Below are positions 33,600-44,956 of a stretch of DNA of 64,000 bases, piece by piece (within the stretch, counting starts at the first letter, position 1; each line of letters starts with the position of its first letter). The stretch is taken from assembly GCA_009733575.1 (NCBI GenBank), contig ML769573.1, positions 62,001 through 126,000 on the forward strand. The letters are read 5' to 3'. The position numbers and the translations under genes are program-made. This DNA is from Gymnopus androsaceus JB14 (taxonomy: Eukaryota; Basidiomycota; Agaricomycetes; Agaricales; Omphalotaceae). The notes under the pieces are model-generated. The model saw only the letters and a list, made by a program, of their open reading frames with translations, was not told the DNA's origin and searched no databases.

Positions 33600-36500
33600 T
33601 CATAACCCAAACCTTTCCTCAACCTCAACCAACCCATCCGTCAACTTGGTCACAGCAGCCCATTTCGGGATATACGCCAACACTTCTTCAAATGCCGGAA
33701 TCTGTCCTCCAGATAGTAGGCGTTTCCCAGACGGTGAAGGCACAGGAGAGGTCGATAGACCCATCCCGACCATCCCACTCTCGTATTCAACCCATTCGCA
33801 TGCTATGCGTCCCGACTTGGAGCGGGTTTGATTCGTCGGGGTGTTGACAGCGGAACTGGATGATGATGAAGACGATTTCGACCATTGTACATCCACGATG
33901 AATGATTTCCCCCATTCTCGACTCCACAGTCGAACGATATCATAGCTATCCGACTTGAATCCACGCTGAGCGTCCCAGCCCACATCGGAACCATCTTCCT
34001 CGGCGCCCTCTACAAGGTCGGTCATTGCATCGACAGTCCGGACGCGGAACTTTTCAACTGGGTGATCAAAGTACACTCTACACGCACGACTATTGTTTCC
34101 TGTGATGAAAAACCTTGCACCATCTCTCAACGTCGTCCCGTTGAAAGTCATGGGTTTGGCGTATGCTTGTAACCAGGGATTCGTCGTGGATGTCCAATTC
34201 CAGCTCGAGTGGTTTCTTTCGGTCAATGCAGGCTGGAGATCGAAAGTCGAAGCTACAGGAATCGTCGAAAGTCCTTCCACAGAATTGGAAACAACACCCG
34301 AATTATACGTTTCCCAACTACACTTTACCAAACCAGATTGTCTTTGGTCAACGTTCATACTGGAGCAGTTCACCTCCCTCCCATGAGCTACCGAGTCGAG
34401 ATACGACGGAATCAATGGAAGGATCATATCCTGAAGGAACGGAGCGGCGCCAGTAAGAGTCGTAACAACCTTCGCATTGGCATTCGAAGACGACGACGAA
34501 GAGTGTGATAGCTCCACCTTTTGTTGGAAGAATACCTTCAACGGTGCGTCTTCGGAAAACGGGAACAGTCCGCCTTTGAATCCCTGAGCACTCACAGCCC
34601 AAACGCCAGACCACGGAATCCACGCTAGTCCTGTACATACCACCCATATCAAGCCCAGTGCCCACAGCAAGTACTTGTGTATTCTGCGCGCACCGATGAA
34701 GGGAATGGCTGGAAGAGCAGCGATAACTGAAACCAGGGATATCGCAGCGTAGACTGTCATGGCGGGGCTCCATCAGCCAACTGTTTGGTTCAATGAGGGA
34801 ATGAGAAACATAGCGATATGGGAAACGATGATCAGAGGAAAAGGAACGAATATGAGCAGAACGAGGATCCAAAGCGCGTAAGGCTGTGGATTTTCGTTGG
34901 GGTCAACACCAGCCTTTGACTTATTGACGAGCCGCAGACGTTTACGACCAACGAGAGGAGTACGTTCGTTCGCCTCTGTTTCATCATCGTCGTCTGTAGG
35001 CTGGACTTCATCATCGGGAACTTGAATTAAGCTCCAATTGAGCCGTCTCTGCGACGCCGAAACAACCGGCTATCCCGCAGATCAGTGTCGAGAGCCATGA
35101 GAGGCCGTTCCAGGTACTAACCATGTACGAGATGCCACCTAAGCCGAAACTGCGTGATGCCCACGGTAGATGCTAAAAGCAAGAGCCACGAGAAAACGTA
35201 GCTGTGCAAAAGCAATGTGCGGAAAGATGTCCAAGCAGGAACAGTTGGTGGTGGTAGGAGCTCGGGATAGTATCTTGACTTTAGCAGTAGCGAAGTGCGG
35301 TGGTGACAGTACAAAGGATGGAACAAGGATTGCGAGGGTGAAGGAAGATAGGAGGGGTGCGGTAAGGTTACCGTAAGCCACCTGTAAATGTCAAAAAGAT
35401 AAGTGAGGATCAGCAGCAACGCGAAGAGGAAACACTGACGAAAGCATTCAAATTAACAAACCCTGCTACCAGTCCAACCTGAGCTCCGATAGTCAGGACC
35501 AAAGCAATCCAAAATCGTCCATGTTTCCATATCGTATGAGAAACTCGCGTGTTCTTTCTGTTCTCCGATTCCCCGACTTGAATATCCTCATGCTGGGCGC
35601 TGGACTCGTTTACAACGGTAGTACTCGGAGATAGTATCTGTGAAGCTGATGACTCTATTTCGAGCTCTGGGACGCGCACTATACTCGGTGAAAACGTTGC
35701 TTGCTGTCTCTTGGCGGCTCGGGAGCGGGCAAGAGCAGATTCGGATATAGCGACGAGGATGAGGGCGATAGGTCCGACGACAAGAGAGGTGATGTTGAAT
35801 GTAAGGAGGTAGGTGAGCGGGAAGAGGATAAGAATAACGTTGAATACTGTAGTTGACAATTCAGTTAAAACCGTTGGAACGATTGACAGAAAAACGCACA
35901 TTCAAAGTAAACCGCTCTTTCTTCACTCGGAGACTCATTGTCATCGTTTGCCAGAGCAACACCAGCTGCCCATGCTGGCTGCATCATCGCCCATACTGCC
36001 TTGTCGCCACCCTCCGTATATGGGATCGCATCGAATTTGGTATGATATTTGGATCGACTGCGATAGAAAGAAAAGTCTAAACCCCGCATGGGCGCGAATT
36101 TCGTCGAATCCAGCGGTTTAGGCACAGCAAATGCACTAGTATAGACAGCATAGTCTGTCGCACTGCGAATAAGGCCAAGGTTGAATGCTTCCGAGGAAAT
36201 GACATTGGCATGAGGAGTTTCGACAGTTTTCCAGCTCCTTAGAGCCCCGATATCAGTGCCCACGGAATAATAAAGGCCGCCCGCCGCTAGAGGCACCTTC
36301 AAGGTTGATAAAGGTCGATCCATGCATGTTGATAAACTCGGGATGGGACGTGTTTTTGATCCAAGGGTGCTCGAGGAGAGCATGAGCGCCATTCAACCCA
36401 TCCTCTTCACCGTTGTTGATGTTGAAAAGGACGGTTCGGCGAGGTGGATGTGCAGGCAAAGTATTTGATGAGCTGTAACAAAGTGACTATGCCCATTCCA

Positions 36501-36999
36501 TCGTCGGTTGCACCTGACGCTGTGGAGACGCAGTCAAAGTGCGCGGAAAAGAGAACAGCTGGTAGAGGCGGGATTGTGGTATCGGTTCCGGGAACCTTTA
36601 CTAGAATATTGTTTCCTTCGAAATAAGTTCCGATGGAACTTGCAGCGTTAGCCCAAGTTCCGTTCGATGTCACATCGTCATCGATGATAAAGTGGCTGGA
36701 TTGGCTTCGGATATCTCTGACCCGTTGGAGAAGATATGCTCGAACCACGTCATTGGCATGCGAGTGGTATGGATGTGGTCTGGCAGCAATGACATGCAGG
36801 TCCTCGTAGGCTTCTGTAACATTCAGCCCTCCGTAGCGCGAATGGAGAGTAGATGGAGATGGTACTGGGTCAATTTGATCAGTAACAAGCGTTGAAATTG
36901 TCACAGCAATGTAGACAGTGACTAGGAGAGTCGTTACAGGGACTGTAAGAAAGCCTGTGGTACGAGCAAACGCGAGACGAAGGCTTGCGATGAAGGTCA
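33600..36999 (-). CDS. PFF1: Pff1-type vacuolar membrane M28 zinc metallopeptidase, locus with several frameshifts
   Basis: Multi-pass vacuolar membrane protein with a lumenal M28 peptidase domain. First exon (start MTFIASLRLAF, 36999) has a membrane segment, LLQRVRDI, GNNILVKVPG and the metal-binding AVLFSAHFDCVSTASGATDD (His, Asp). Next come VLFNINNGEEDGLNGAHALL (catalytic Glu pair), INLEGASSGGRPLLFR, then YHTKFDAIPYTEGGDKAVWA (metal-ligand His). Later exons are membrane-rich (VILILFPLTYLLTFNIT; FWIALVLTIGAQVGLVAGF; YALWILVLLIFVPFPLII), ending in the large C-terminal lumenal domain (33600-34760, stop after EERFGL). Frame changes without introns occur near 36460, 36270, 35180, 35120 and twice near 34770-34790 (QTVG..SPAMTVY). 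Sequence conservation is otherwise high, so either recent loss or consensus errors. Confidence 0.8.
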
Positions 37000-38145
37000 T
37001 GGCGCTACACCTATATGAAAGATTGTTCAGAATAAGAGATTGAATACTCACCTTCTAGTACATGAATTCTAGGGCAACGCGATGAGGGTCAAGAAACAAA
37101 ACTACGTGACGTCGGTTGAGATCAAGAGGGCATTAGCGCCATTAGCGCTTATATTCGGTTATCGTCAGCGCACTCGTCACTCACTCAAAGCTCTTCATCA
37201 GACATCTCCCCTTTTAGCCTTATAATCCAAACGCCGACTACTATTAGAACCCACATCGAAAATCTCCAAGTCGTGTCGGTTTCGAAATCTTCTAACGCCA
37301 GGCTATTTCGAAAGTTGCCTCATGTAATTCACGCGTCAATGGCACGGATGAACTTCCCCATAAATGGAAGAGACAAGAGGACCAAAATGTTATGAGGGAC
37401 CTTCAGGTACTGTGACTAGAGAAGATAACGAGGAGCAGAGCACAGCGTCTCAAATTCAATCGTTGGATGCAGCTCTGCAAAAGCATTGCTGAGCTTCTCT
37501 TCTCAGTTTAGCCGCCAGCGAGGAATCCTGAATCGCCGTGGACGCTGGATTCCTTATCCCTCATTTCATCGACGCTCATGATAACCTCTCAAACTCCGGA
37601 GTGAGAAGCCATCGATTTTCTTCAACGGAAGGATTTTTTAGGAGGCAACTCGGAGTCGAAGGATGGTCAGAAATCACGCGAATCTGTAACCAAGCTCATA
37701 CATTATGTACCAGTTTTCCGCTGTATATCCTCCCCTTCTCTATGATCTTCGACTGCCTATATCTTTTTTTTTTTGGCAGGAGAAGGGATAATTCGGATCG
37801 ACGTTTTTTCTTCCCCGTCAAGGATTTAAAGCCAACGCGTATAGATATTAGAATGCCTTGCTCTGATAGCTACCTACTTGTGTTCCTGCCTTTCTTCTGG
37901 CTGGGCTTTCAATATTCCGTCACTGTTAAAGAAGACGATAGATCTTTATAGCCAGTACTGACCATGCAATGGTGGCATGTGTAACTACGGCTCTGGATAC
38001 AAAGTCCTGATAATTTTGATAGCACTTAGTAAGGTTTGTCTCGCTGGCTCAGAGCTGAAGCATTTCTTGATACTGCAGTATGCGGCAGCAGAAGTGGCCG
38101 TACGAGCAAAAAAGAAAAAAAAATAGAGTCGCAAAAGAAGGACAA
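37000..38145. other. Intergenic, no gene supported
   Basis: Plus ORF 37538-37951 has no family resemblance and crosses poly-T runs; I treat it as chance. Confidence 0.35.
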
Positions 38146-38245
38146 TGCCCACTGGCAGGTTTGAACTGCCGACCCTTGCAAATGTGCGCAGGTTTTGATA
38201 ACGTCATCCCATAAGTACAATGCTCTACCACTGAGCTAAGCGGGC
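38146..38245 (-). tRNA. tRNA-Ile (anticodon UAU) with intron
   Basis: Reading minus: acceptor GCCCGCT pairs with AGTGGGC (one G-U), discriminator A; D arm GCTC-AGTGGTA-GAGC; anticodon stem TTGTA/TGCAA; T arm GGCAG-TTCAAAC-CTGCC. The loop CTTATG puts TAT at 34-36 (38211-38213). A 28-nt intron (38182-38209) follows position 37, the canonical site. tRNA-Ile(UAU) reads the rare AUA codon and is intron-containing in many fungi. Confidence 0.85.
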
Positions 38246-38607
38246 AATGGAAGCTACTCAAGTAATGAGAATTTATTTTACCTTACTTTCAGTGTAAGTA
38301 TGCAAATTGAAGCTATCAATGATTGCGTACTCTAACGAGTTGTGTTACATGTCTACCAGTTTATTCTTGCACGGTATTAAATAGTAAATACATAGTGACA
38401 AGCCTGCCTCCTTGGATAAAAAGACAAACTAGTACTTGGTCAAAGCCTTAAGCGAGTAGGAAGGTAATTTTGGAGGACCACACAACCGGACACTCATATT
38501 GGTATACCATTTATGGTAAGTCAATGGGTTTAGCTATGCATTAATTGCGGCCGCATGCTCATCTGGAACTAACTGAGAAAACCTAAATATTATTTTGCAG
38601 TGGGGCA
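38246..38607. other. Flank of the tRNA, nothing recognised
   Basis: AT-rich sequence upstream of the tRNA gene; no ORF or repeat supported. Confidence 0.3.
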
Positions 38608-38609
38608 TA

Positions 38610-38825
38610 CTGTTGCATTTCATTCAATGGCTTGTGACTTGTGACCACCATGTTGAAATTATGATTTCAACAAATTTCTATAAATGGAAGTATTTGTAAG
38701 CTTTTTCAGTGCTAAAGCCGGTCAAAGCTGTTGATTTTGGACAAATTTTGTACTGTGACCCGTGAACACCATGACATTTCATGGGCCTGTGACCTGTGAC
38801 TGTCGAATTGAATGAAATGAGACAG
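38610..38825. mobile_element. Tc1/mariner-like MITE (TA duplication)
   Basis: CTGTTGCATTTCATTCAAT and its near-complement (two mismatches) form the ends, flanked by TA at 38608-38609 and 38826-38827. The interior has further CATG/GTGACC words in inverted order. No ORF. Confidence 0.65.
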
Positions 38826-38987
38826 TAATCACAACCAGCTCAAAACCACCTCCTTTCACATCCCTTCTACCAAATGCTTGCAAATTGATGGGGAAGATGT
38901 CAGCTGGGCAAAGCAGGATGGTCTTACAGATCCTGAATAGGCATTGAACAACCATCTGGCAATCAACAACCTGGATCCATTGGAAGG

Positions 38988-39275
38988 CATCAGCAAAACC
39001 TGGATAATTGCCATAGCTGTTATAGCAAGCCATAGCAAGCCATAGCAGCCATAGAACTATGAACTGCTATGAATTGCTATGGGTAGCTATGAGTTACTAT
39101 GGACTTCACAAATTATATTGCCCATTGACAGATGTCATGCTCTATAGCAATCCATAGCAGCCCATAGCAGCTCATAGCTCTGGATAGATGGGGACCTTGC
39201 TATGGGTGCTATGAGTGCTATGAGTGCTGGATAGCACTATCCAGTGCTATCCAGTTCACCCAGGTTTTGCTGATG
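38988..39275. mobile_element. CATCAGCAAAACC foldback element F2 (CTATGG interior)
   Basis: CATCAGCAAAACCTGG on the left and CCAGGTTTTGCTGATG on the right. The interior is an inverted array of GCTATGG / CCATAGC words and includes GATGGGGACCTTGCTATGGG, shared with F4-F6. Confidence 0.8.
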
Positions 39276-39967
39276 AGAGGCACTTTTCTCATATACCCAC
39301 ACCAATGAAAAACTTGGAGAAACTTTCTCAAATGCCTTACCAAAGCAGGAAGAAAGGCTGGAGTTGATGTTCCCCCTGCACATGGTATCTGCCTCAGCTC
39401 CATTCTAGAATATCTCTTGTGAGTGTCTCTGTCAGCATGCAGAGATTCTTGCACCTTACATGCAAGCCAACTCAGTTGTCCTGGCGGAGTTTATATGCAT
39501 CACTATGCCGCTGGTTCAATAATTTGGAATATGATAAGTTTTGATCATTGGCTCCTATGCTCTGGGGGTATCTGTGCTCACTTGATGCATCACAATGCTC
39601 CTATAATTTGGGTACCTCCACTCACCCAGATTCCTTGCTCTTAGGATTGCATATCAAGAGTTTGGCTGGCTTAAAGCAGGAAGGGTGTTGAGCCACATCA
39701 CTTGCAGAAAGGCTTTCCAGCAAGCACCAACTTGAAACCCAAAACTCAACCGAAACTTATATATAATTGCCTATACTAAAACTCTAAAATCTCATAGTGA
39801 GCTACACAGCCTGCTAAACCCTTCAGAAAGAATGAGCAGGCCACAGAGTAGCACTAAAGTCAAAAAAAACTCCAAAATATGCCTAAAAAAATGTTAAAAA
39901 TTTTCCGTAATGCAAATTTTTGCCTTGGAAACTTCATTTTTTCAAGTTCCCACTGTAACACATAACA

Positions 39968-40146
39968 CATCAGCAAAACCTGTATTTTTGCTGGAGGTCT
40001 CCAGAGATCTCTGGAGCTTGACAGCTGTCAAAACAACTGTCAATTTTCTCCAGAGATCTCCAGAGGTCTCTGGAATAGGGTACCTTACTCCAGAGATGTC
40101 CCAAATGAATGGGTTTTCTCCAGAAAAAATACAGGTTTTGCTGATG
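39968..40146. mobile_element. CATCAGCAAAACC foldback element F3 (TCTCCAGAGA interior)
   Basis: Same ends as F2 (CATCAGCAAAACCTGTATTT and complement), flanked by CA on both sides. The interior is an inverted array of CTCCAGAGATCTCTGGAG, unlike the interiors of F1 and F2. Confidence 0.8.
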
Positions 40147-40149
40147 CAC

Positions 40150-41187
40150 CCCAGGAACATATGGTTGTATTGATACAGTATATGGCTCTGTCAGATTGTT
40201 GTCAACAGATTTGATGGATTGTCAATCTACTTGGAGAAATTGGATTCCCACTGGTTGGGTTCCCTTTATTAGGTGATAACCTGGGACTGATCTTTATGTC
40301 TAATAATCAGACTCATCAGCAAAACCTGGGCATGCTGTGGAGAACTCCACAGTTCTCCACAGCACTCATAGCAGCCATAGAGCCCATAGCAAGGTCCCCC
40401 TTTGTGGAGAACTATGGATTGCTATGGAATGCTATAAACTGCTTTAAAAGTGATGGATATCACAAAAATGACATCTGTCAGAATTATATTCAATACCAAA
40501 TATATTACTCTTTCGAATTATTCCATTGGCTTGCAAAACCAGTGCGAGACTAGTATAACGATTTGTATGTACAGTACTAATGGAGCCTTGGTACTACTAT
40601 TACTAATGAGTTGACTGGTGATACCTGTTAGTAGATAAATGAAAAATAAAGAAGCAGGTACTCACTGTTGGAGGGTAGAAGTTGATGTTGCGATGTTGCA
40701 ACAATGCGCATTGACTCTTATATAGTGCCCACCGGCACCCACGGAGCTGAGTGACAGATAATGAGATGTCAATCAAAATATGTCTGACAGTTGGCTCAAT
40801 CCCACAGAAGCTCATAGGAACCCATAACACTTCATAGATCTGTAGAGAACTAAGGCTGCTATGATCTGCTATGGCTTCCTATGGCTTCTATGGCCAACAC
40901 CCAGGTTTTGCTGATGCTCAAGATTGTCGGAACAAACATATTGATCTCCAATATCACCACATCCAGGAATGTACTGGATCAGGACTTGTGATTATGTATT
41001 ATATACCTACAGACCAAAATGTTGTGGATCTCTTAAATAAGAATCTTGCTTGGATGAAGTTTGATCACTTTCAAGATCAACTAGTAGGTCTCAAATTTAA
41101 ATCACAATGAAGTTTTCATGTGACTGGATCTCAGGAGAGATTCAAACCACATGCTGCAATTTTATGCATGACCTCAGCAAGGGGGAG
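40150..41187 (+). pseudogene. Ty1/copia retrotransposon remnant (RNase H end of pol), split by F4
   Basis: Left of F4: YMALSDCCQQI, a TGA, WIVNLLGEIGFP and LLGDNLGLIFMSNNQT, the copia RNase H region (EAEYMALS.., DN..AI..). Right of F4: DCRNKHIDLQYHHIQECTGS and YYIPTDQNVVDLLNKNL (TKHIDIRYHFIRE.., PT..M.AD..TK in copia), stop at 41110. A polypurine tract AAGGGGGAG (41179-41187) leads into the LTR. In-frame stop and the insertion make it dead. Confidence 0.8.
40314..40916. mobile_element. CATCAGCAAAACC element F4 (603 bp), inserted in copia RNase H
   Basis: Ends CATCAGCAAAACCTGG and its complement, flanked by CT on both sides. Outer parts are GCTATGG arrays; the centre is about 300 bp of unique sequence with a poor ORF. 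The insertion lies exactly between MSNNQT and DCRNKHID of the copia coding region. Confidence 0.82.
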
Positions 41188-41512
41188 TGTTGAACATGTG
41201 CAAAACATGTGATGCTTTAGTCATTAGTCAATGTAATATCACTAAGCACCAATACAGTAATTGGTAAGTACATCATGTGATCATGTGATCATGCATCCTT
41301 CTACAGCCTTCTGGTAGCTTCTAAGTTCTATGGATATTACTGTACTTGTAATGTATTCAGTAGCACAGTATATAAGGACTACTGTAGCACTGGTAATGAT
41401 TGGGTAATGACAACAAGTTCTGCTACTCTTCTGCTACTCTCTCAACTCTCCTCTCTGAAACCTATATTGCACTACTCTATTGGTGAGTGGCAGCAAGCTG
41501 TGCCCCATTACA
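41188..41512 (+). repeat. Copia-type 3' LTR (about 325 bp)
   Basis: Begins TGTTGAACATG right after the polypurine tract and probably ends ...CCCCATTACA. No second LTR was recognised within the window, so the 5' part of the retrotransposon is lost. Confidence 0.55.
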
Positions 41513-41843
41513 GAATGCTGCTCATCAAAATGTACCATTTTGAAGGATTATGGAAAATAATTATTTCATGGAGCTAAAGAAGATACATTCAGACTGACTG
41601 AAGTTTGAACCTTCTGCAAAAGGGGATCTCTTTCTGAAATGACATTTTTTGGACAGGATCTGAAGCAATCAGCTTCAGCTGGACCAAAAATTTAGATTAC
41701 AAAGCCATCTGAAGTATTTTGGCCAGCTTCAGTAGTGTGTATTTTTGGGTCAACTGAAATGAATTACCTTGTGTCCTATTTGAAAAATGTTGTTTTGGAA
41801 ATTTACAGAAATTCAAGACTTCAAATGGTCTGTTCCTTCCAGT
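41513..41843. other. Unassigned, between LTR and element F5
   Basis: No ORF of note; contains an imperfect inverted AGCTTCAG/CTGAAGC motif. Confidence 0.3.
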
Positions 41844-42657
41844 CATCAGCAAAACTTGGGTGTACTGTGCAGCACCCATAGCACCCATAGCAAGGTCCCC
41901 ATCTGTGCAGAACTATGGATTGCTATGGAATGTACCAGTTTTGAGGCATTTGATCGTGGAATGGCTCTATTCAATACAAATATATTAATCTTTTGAATTG
42001 CTTCATTGCACTTTGCGAGACCAAAAATGGATGAAAATAATCATAAAATCATATTATTGTACTAGTCATAGTAGGAATAGTGAAACTAGTAGAACTATTA
42101 ATATAACTACATATCTGTAATACTACATCAGCAAAACCTGGGTGAACTATGGATTGCTATGGATTGCTATGAGTTGCTCTACAGCACTGTACAGAAGCTC
42201 CAATACAATCCATAGCAGTCATAGAACTGTCCAGTTCTGGACAGATGGGGACCTTGCTATGGGACCACCCAGGTTTTGCTGATGTAGTATATATCATAGG
42301 TGGTGACCCTCATGCTGTCAGAGACATTGCTTAAATGCAACTACGTACCAAAGTCCAAACCAAAGTGGCTCAGGATTGACTTGAAGGGGGGGGGAAACAG
42401 AGCCCGGCGAAGTCTAAGTTACGATGATGCATTATATAGTGTTGGCGGGAGAAAACAACAGCTGTCAAGCGGCGACACTGATGCCGAAATGGGCTGACAG
42501 CTGCATTGACAGCTTTGTGATCCCGTAGAAACTCATAGAAACTCATAGCAAGCCATAGGAACCCATAGCAGTTCATAGTTCTGTGCAGGACCATGGCTGC
42601 TATGACCCGCTATGGCTTGCAATGGCTCCTATGACCATCTCACAGGTTTTGCTGATG
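41844..42657. mobile_element. CATCAGCAAAACC element F5 (about 814 bp) containing F6
   Basis: Left CATCAGCAAAACTTGG, right CACAGGTTTTGCTGATG. Shares with F4 the blocks CCCATAGCAAGGTCCCC, ACTATGGATTGCTATGGAATG and ATTATATAGTG plus a GCTGACAG/CTGTCA inner palindrome. F4 and F5 look like two copies of the longer form of the family. Confidence 0.7.
42126..42284. mobile_element. CATCAGCAAAACC element F6 (159 bp), nested in F5
   Basis: Perfect ends CATCAGCAAAACCTGGGTG / CACCCAGGTTTTGCTGATG, flanked by TA on both sides. Interior is GCTATGG words plus GATGGGGACCTTGCTATGGG. Confidence 0.8.
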
Positions 42658-44265
42658 CATAGTTCTATGAAATATTTACTTTCTTTATTCCTCTGAAATA
42701 GTACATTTCACTTATCTATTAAAATCATTCATATATCACAATACTTCAACCAGACTGAAGCATAATTATTGGTGTCTCTTGCTCAGAATCTTGCAATCTC
42801 AGAAACCACTAATATTATGGAATTTCGAGTAGGCCATAGGTATTAAAGAATATTTCAGCTAATCTTGACCTTTTACTTCTTTTAGCCTTTTCCTATACAA
42901 TTGTGGCGCTTCAATTCAATTTGGCCGTGTTGAGATTGTGTTGCATGAAGAAAATTAGAGGAAACTCGCTTGGCTTTGGAGTTCACTGATCTGGGAAACA
43001 TTGCATTGGGTTGAGGTAAGCTCTAGCTTGGTTTTTGGTCCAATACTAAGTGGCTTTACTCAGTTTTACCATTTCAAACTATTCTTCATATCTCTGAGGT
43101 TTGGTCTGGACTCTGAATTAATCACGCTTACGTAGCAAGAACAGTCTGTAACTACAAGGACAGTAGGAGACGACTTGCGTACGCGAGTCTATACGCATTT
43201 CCACATATATCATGCTAATCCCATTGATATATTCACTGTAGGCCTTCTACGGAACAAACTCCACGTTCACAGGTCGTTTGCATTCATGGTCTTTTGATGC
43301 GCAGCCGAATCCAGGCTCCCTTGTTATGACCATCATTGGAAAGCGTTTGATCTATTGTTGCTGCTTTGCTTTGTTCCTACAGTTTTTTCAAGCATCAGCA
43401 GAGCAGAGACCTCGTAGCGGTCACTCCATCATTTCCGTCATTACATGAATCATTGGCGTCGTATTCTCCCGCGGATTTGCAAGCAAGACTACGAGTCACG
43501 CAACTCATAGCTAGCTTGCATTACGATTCACATCCACTAGCTGTATCTTTCCTTGTCATTGAACCCCACCGCGCAGTTGTTTTTGCCATATGTGAAGGTC
43601 TTCCTAAGGGAGTCACTGTATCGATGCATGAGCATACACCTGCTGCTTCTGGTATCCAGTTGACGATTGGAGCTTAGGTATTAGTTACCAGGAGACATAC
43701 CTCTCTGATTGTTCAACAAAAAGAATCTTTTCGTCGTTGTCGTACTCGGGAGGGTTCTTTTCCGACTTGTAAGCGCCGAGTAGACCCACAACCTATTGCA
43801 CTGGGTAACACACTAGGCAGGACACTTGCAAAATACAAAGGCCATAGCCATAGGTATGCACGCATTTTCAAAGCCCAGTTGTCATTAAATCACTATATTA
43901 ACTTTTCGCTTCGATTCATTGTTTGCGTGAGTAACCTAGTGCATTGGTAGTGCTTTTAAGTCACTTTATTTTCAGCGCGTTGGTCTTTGCCCCCAGTGTG
44001 ATAAGACAGAAAGTTGCCCTGGCATGCGGTGAGATAGAAGGTGTGGGGACTAAGAGCCTTTAAGGCAGATGATATCCTGGGCATTCAAACATAGGGCGAC
44101 TATGCTTTTTTCAAATTGTATATGCTTCCGTATCCGTACATGCAATAAGCTCCATCCCAGTTTCACAATCTAAATTTCTCATTTTATTTGCATTTATCCT
44201 TGTTCTTCACCATAATAATCATAATATTTTGCTTGATTCTTCAACACCGCATCATATATCTCCTC
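42658..44265. other. Intergenic; one unassigned plus-strand ORF
   Basis: ORF 43366-43677 (ends IEPHRAVVFAICEGLPKGVT, VSMHEHTPAASGIQLTIGA) could be an exon of an unknown gene, but I see no partner exons. The rest shows nothing I can support. Confidence 0.35.
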
Positions 44266-44956
44266 TCAATCATTGCACTCATACGTCTCCAATGCATATG
44301 CCTTTGGCTCCGGTGCTGCAATCACTGGAGAAAGATACATATCCGAGCGGCAGAGGGCCATCTGTCGGAGATGGTTGATGCAATGGTGAGCCAACTGCGA
44401 GGACACCACCGCTGAAGGTGAGGCTAATGTATCTTTGTGATGCCGAACAATCTCTTTGCGTACAATATCAAGGCATTGGAGCTGATGGAACATCGAGAGG
44501 GTGAAAGGTAGAGCTTTTTGATGATCATTGCTCATGCCATAGTCAATGTCTTCTTCTAAGACTGGCAGGTAAACTACGCCTTCCCCGGGGTATAGTGACT
44601 TCCATTCTGCATCAGCCTCGGGTGAATCCAGTTGATAATGTGTGGTTTCCTCCATGGACATTCGGACTTTTCGAGGCGATGGGATGTCCCATTTCGGCGC
44701 ATATACCAGAGGCTGACTACTATCATATCCTGAGGACAATCATTCTCAGTAAGTATTGAGCCGGAAGTTAAGCTCGACTTAATCTATACTGACCACTCGT
44801 TTGTCTTGAGAGCTGTCTGACATCCGAAACTTGCCAGACATGGTGGTGATTCTGGTGAGTTGCCGCTCGGAGCCATAGAATCCCAACGATTTTCATTAAG
44901 ATGATAATACAGAGAAAAAACATCTTTGAAAGAGAAAGGCATGGCAAGTCAACCAT
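44266..44956 (-). CDS. UstYa-like protein (DUF3328), variant motif
   Basis: UstYa-family proteins act in oxidative cyclisation of fungal ribosomal peptides (ustiloxin, cyclochlorotine and relatives). Exon 1 (44794-44956) has an N-terminal membrane anchor (MFFLCIIILMKIVGILWL, residues 12-29); intron 44730-44793; exon 2 (to 44266) gives 208 residues in all. Signature region: FHQLQCLDIVRKEI (about 135-148) and AHHCINHLRQMALCRSDMYL. The family pair HxxHC is imperfect in both places (HQLQC at 136-140, LAHHC at 167-171), so activity may be altered or lost. It lies 1 kb from the Helitron, on the other side from the putative precursor gene. Confidence 0.75.

Noticed and set aside
33600..34760. Independent 386-residue secreted protein
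   Set aside because: It is the C-terminal lumenal domain of the Pff1-type peptidase; it follows that gene's last membrane helices in order.
37538..37951. 137-codon plus-strand ORF as a gene
   Set aside because: No family resemblance, poly-T runs inside, no splice partner, composition like intergenic DNA.
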